Position numbers and translations under genes: made by a program
NCBI GenBank assembly: GCA_001938485.1
Contig: MQRK01239271.1
Coordinates: 64,736-86,666, forward strand
Length of the DNA: 21,931 nucleotides
Source of the DNA: Girardia tigrina
Taxonomy: Eukaryota > Platyhelminthes > Tricladida > Dugesiidae
Direction of reading: 5' to 3'
Notes under the pieces: model-generated
The model's database searches: none
Seen by the model: only the letters and a program-made list of their open reading frames with translations
Told to the model about the DNA's origin: nothing
Shown here: positions 18,733-21,931 of the stretch, piece by piece
Layout: every line of letters begins with the position of its first letter
How positions within the stretch are numbered: position 1 is the first letter of the stretch

Positions 18733-19211
18733 ATAACATAAATAACATAAACTTGATAATAAGAAAACGTTTGTATGAATGAATGTGTCATGTCGTAAGC
18801 GTAAAATTCTGAATATTAATGTTATTTTTATTATTATTTTATCTGAGCAATCTATCTTAATCCAATAAAATACAACGTACACATCAATGTTGCTCTGTAA
18901 TTTATAAGTTCAATTTATCAATGTTTTATTTAAATACTAACAAAATATAAAATAATATTTAATCTTAATTATATATAATTACATTGATCTTGATCGTATT
19001 GTTATGTGGTATTGAAATGTACCATAATGTGCGTATGGTTTAATGCTATTAGAACTAACCCTAATCTATTGCAGATGTCGAAAGAATTCTTTCTTTCATT
19101 TATGTGAACGTTAAAAATAAATTAATAATTAATAAATTTTTCTTTAGGAATATTGGTTTAAAAATTTTTTTATGTTTTGGCAAATTAAAATTGATTTTAC
19201 TTTTAATTCAG

Positions 19212-19522
19212 GTGGTTTTGCCAGTATTACATTTATGCTCAACTCATTCGTCCATATCTTCATGTACATTTACTACGCTCTTGCAGCTGCTGGTCCTGCT
19301 TACAGAAAATACCTTTTTTGGAAAAAATATATGACTCTTTTTCAAATCCTACAGTTCATATTTATCATTGTTCATTCCGTTTACTTCTTGCGAATTGACT
19401 GTCCATATCCCAAAATCTTAGCTGGGGTGATTCTGGCTAATGGAGTGATCTTCCTGATTTTATTTTCTCATTTCTATCGGTCATCATACAACCTACAGCA
19501 AACGGACTTCAAGAAAGAATAA
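19212..19522 (+). CDS. Very-long-chain fatty acid elongase (ELO/ELOVL family), coding exon 2
   Basis: This encodes the last two bases of codon 163 through residue 265 and the stop (TAA). Family marks are NSFVHIFMYIYY (173-184, the N-x-x-VH-x-x-MYxYY signature), the KKYMTLFQILQFIF segment matching the TxxQxxQF motif, and two or more further membrane spans. The protein ends ...QQTDFKKE, so lysines lie at -2 and -3 rather than in the KKxx/KxKxx spacing of many elongase retrieval signals. The combined length of 265 residues is within the family's normal 260-320. The exon 1-exon 2 join (APG-GF) matches the conserved PGG position. No break is seen in either exon, so the gene looks functional. Confidence 0.93.
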
Positions 19523-19607
19523 CTTAACAAATTAATATATGAACGTATTAGGTTTTAGGCTATGTAGTCTTTTTAAGATTGGCGAGCTGATTTACTGGTT
19601 GTGTATT

Positions 19608-19613
19608 AATAAA
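19608..19613 (+). terminator. AATAAA polyadenylation signal of the elongase gene
   Basis: The canonical hexamer lies 86 bases past the stop codon and is followed within 20-30 bases by a TTGTTG/T-rich stretch, giving a short 3' untranslated region of about 100-120 bases. AATAAA is common in such A+T-rich DNA, so a later site could also be used. Confidence 0.55.
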
Positions 19614-21242
19614 TTTGTTGATATTTATATTGAAATTAGATGTAAATTATACGAATAATACATGGATATCTAGGAATTTTACTGGATAATTTATTAATTC
19701 AATTTTATTCACATGACGAATAATCTATCTGTTTAAAAAAATAAATTCATTATTTATTATTATTATTATAATTTTTCTAAAAAGAAAATAATTTATTTAG
19801 GAAGTCGTTGTCTCTCTTAATTTGATTAATTTATTATTTTCAATATTATTTTTTACTAATTTTTTCCGAATATTTAGTTTCATTCCTATTGATACTTTGA
19901 CATTTTCTTGTGGGATAAAAATAATTTATTAAATATATTTTCTGTTTGATTTGATAATATAAAAGAAATTTATTATTTATTAATGTATTTATTTTGAAAG
20001 TGTCGTCCTCTTCATATCACGAAAGGTCGAGCTTTTTTGTACATAAAGATCAATAAAATACGAATCCTTGATCATTCAAGTAAAAAGATACATCGTCAGT
20101 TACCAATAATGTTTTGTTATTCAATTAAATCAATAATTTCGATCATATTTTAATTGGGACCGGAAGTAAGTAAGAGATTGATTGTCTCGTTGTGAATCTG
20201 GATAACGGAAGTATTTTACTATCATTGGTAGGCCGGTTGCTCTGTGCTGTATTGATAGAATTATATCGGTTAAAATCGCAAGTGCCGCTTGATTTTCGGC
20301 CATAAACTGTTGAAGTAACTTTTAGGACGGTATGGAAAATTAACAAACGACCAGTCCTTAAAATATGACTTAAATGTCCCAAAATTAATTTTCCCTTCAA
20401 TAGATCCCTTGAGGCATTGTAAAGACAATTTAGTCTTGGTACTTCCCATTGACTAAACTTTATTATAATTATTTGTGATAGTTAATATTGCCACAAAATA
20501 TGAACTTCTATACATCATGTGCGTAAAATCGCGTAATCCTATTGTGACCATTTGGTAATATTCGTTCTTTGGTTTTGTATCTTCCTTTTTAATTGTCAAG
20601 TTAATATAAATATTGTATTAGTTTCAATTGTTTTCCTGGAATTCATTTCTTCAACCGTCTGGTATGAGAACAGAGGTACATCTTCTTGATGTCCTGTGCT
20701 ACGTCGACAGAATATTTCAGGGGCCCACAGTATGATGAATAAGACTGGTGCACTTACACCTGTTCTTTCAGGTGATGCTATGCAGTAAATATTTGTTTTT
20801 TTATCGACTGCGATATTACTTTCGAATGTGAGAATGTCGTGGCCGGTTACTGGCAGTGACTTACTGCACTAACATTTGTACTTGTTTCTAACATTAATTT
20901 TTTCGATTAAGAACTTTAAGAAGTAATGCTTTGATAATTTAATGGAATCAGATGCCATTAAATCTTTAATGCGAATGAACTGCTAATAGATTCATAATTT
21001 TCATTTATAATTTGTAAATATTTGTGTTTGATTCGCATAAATATCAAATATTAAATCCACAAGAACCTTGCGGGTACGACATATCTCTACTTAAAGTGTA
21101 AATAGCGAAAATATCAAAAAAGTTTATTTTTTTGAAAATAAAGGTGATGCCGGGAAACTCAATGTGTTTGGGACTTCCAAAACCTTTCAAGGTAAGCGAA
21201 TATTGGAGATAAATGAATGTAAACTCTTAGCTGGAACAAGCA
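19614..21242. other. Intergenic, no gene recognised
   Basis: The first 450 bases are simple A+T-rich sequence. Stretches of higher complexity at about 20140-20460 and 20640-20890 may be old transposon relics, but their frames are short and carry no motif I know. An 85-codon minus frame at 20143-20400 shows no protein-like pattern. Confidence 0.5.
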
Positions 21243-21302
21243 CATTATATCGAGTAAACTAGTTTTTCGAGTTATCCAATATCGAGTTATTTGGGGTCAC
21301 TG
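21243..21302 (-). mobile_element. Possible terminal repeat of a pogo/Tigger-like transposon
   Basis: Read on the minus strand from 21302 the sequence begins CAGTGACCCCAAATAACTCG and repeats the AACTCGA word, alternating with GATA steps. That is the style of pogo/Tigger ends (CAGT..ACCCC.....AACTCGA). Only this end is visible, no transposase frame accompanies it, and no clear TA lies directly outside, so the call is tentative. Confidence 0.4.
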
Positions 21303-21931
21303 AACTTGATAATAAAACTTTGATTTGACTTTATTTTATTAAAAATATTTGTTGCAAACAACCGTAACAATGGATGGGCTCCAGTAATGAACATCGTTCG
21401 TAACGACTCAAGGTTAGTCGCTACAGACAATAAAATGTTTTGAAAAATTTTCGTCCAAATTTTTATAAAACAAAACCTAACAAGTTGAATAAAATTATAC
21501 AATTTTCTTGTAAATTTCGTTTGTTTTGAGTGTATAATATAAAAAGATTTAATTTTAAATCAATATTTTATTTTGTTATTAAGTTTAATTTTGTATTATT
21601 TCTATAAGTAAATGTTTGTTAATGTGAACTTTTTCAAATTCAAGTGGGCAAACATACAGTCCTAACTATTATGTAAATACACAAATTTAAATACCAGGAC
21701 CATTAAATTATTCCTGTTATAAAATGTTAATTAGCGTCAGACAATCGGACCATGATCTGGACCTGAGGGTGCATAAACATTACAGTCAATTCTTCGCAGA
21801 GACATTTAAGTCATTTCAGTCAAGTTTCTAATGCAAGATTTAAAATTTGAATAAATTTGTCTGGTATTGAATTGTGAAACAAACAGAATAAGTAGATATA
21901 TATTTAATCTATTTTTGAGATTTGATCTTTC
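21303..21931. other. Intergenic to window end, no feature recognised
   Basis: A+T-rich sequence with a 71-codon minus frame at 21287-21502 that has no recognisable motif. Nothing else supported. Confidence 0.5.

Larger units (their letters stand above)
12634..19211 (+). other. Intron of the elongase gene (6,578 bp, phase 1)
   Basis: The donor is cg|gtaagt (12634) and the acceptor is tttaattcag (ending 19211). Joining the exons restores the APGGF sequence in frame across a split glycine codon. The intron is A+T-rich and holds no host coding exon that I can find. It contains a tRNA-SINE-like insertion (about 16590-16882), a mariner transposase fragment (18553-18732) and a perfect 22-base palindrome (12926-12947). 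Patches of higher complexity at about 13730-14030 and 17160-18130 look like unrecognised transposon relics. Confidence 0.85.

Noticed and set aside
20143-20400. 85-codon minus-strand frame
   Set aside because: No signal, domain or protein-like pattern, and the surrounding sequence looks like decayed non-coding DNA.
1-21931. CRISPR array, phage-type defence island or bacterial operon
   Set aside because: No regularly spaced repeats; gene structure, splice sites and transposon types are those of an animal nuclear genome.

Overview
This window reads as nuclear DNA from an animal, most likely an arthropod. It is very A+T-rich (roughly 70-75% by eye) and has GT-AG introns, a metazoan-type fatty-acid elongase gene, and a dense fossil record of animal transposons: piggyBac, an RTE-like LINE, mariner, several MITEs and a tRNA-derived SINE. 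I cannot name the species. No prokaryotic operon, CRISPR array, rRNA or canonical tRNA gene is visible.

Left third (1-5506): a transposon pile-up. In order it holds a possible solo-LTR fossil (221-656), a stretch with no recognised content, a decayed piggyBac element on the minus strand (about 1167-3073, with one terminal repeat recognisable), and an RTE-like LINE piece on the plus strand (about 3100-4953). The LINE piece encodes an apurinic-type endonuclease followed by three C2H2 zinc fingers. It stops exactly at a sequence that looks like a 5' splice site, before any reverse transcriptase. A sequence of about 60 bases at position 1 reappears in diverged form at about 5316, so the pile-up may lie between two copies of one sequence.

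Middle (5507-11700): an apparently intact small gene for a secreted six-cysteine protein (5507-5833, plus strand). It is followed by a Stowaway-like MITE (6282-6363), a decayed gene for an RNase-H-like transposase of a widespread but poorly classified animal family (7449-9188, minus strand), a MITE of about 285 bases with 51-base inverted ends (9553-9837), a TTTA-rich low-complexity tract and a 102-base mariner-type MITE (11581-11682).

Right half (12147-19613): one host gene, a very-long-chain fatty-acid elongase of the ELO/ELOVL family, in two coding exons (12147-12633 and 19212-19522). They are separated by an intron of 6,578 bases that carries a SINE-like insertion and a mariner transposase fragment. 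The splice joins in frame to give 265 residues with all the family signatures. A polyadenylation signal lies 86 bases past the stop. The rest (19614-21931) has no convincing gene, only a possible pogo/Tigger terminal repeat near 21243-21302.

The two likely working host genes (small secreted protein and elongase) share no obvious pathway. The most notable material is the endonuclease plus zinc-finger LINE module, the plant-like Stowaway MITE, the unclassified transposase family, and the small secreted protein with a furin-type site.
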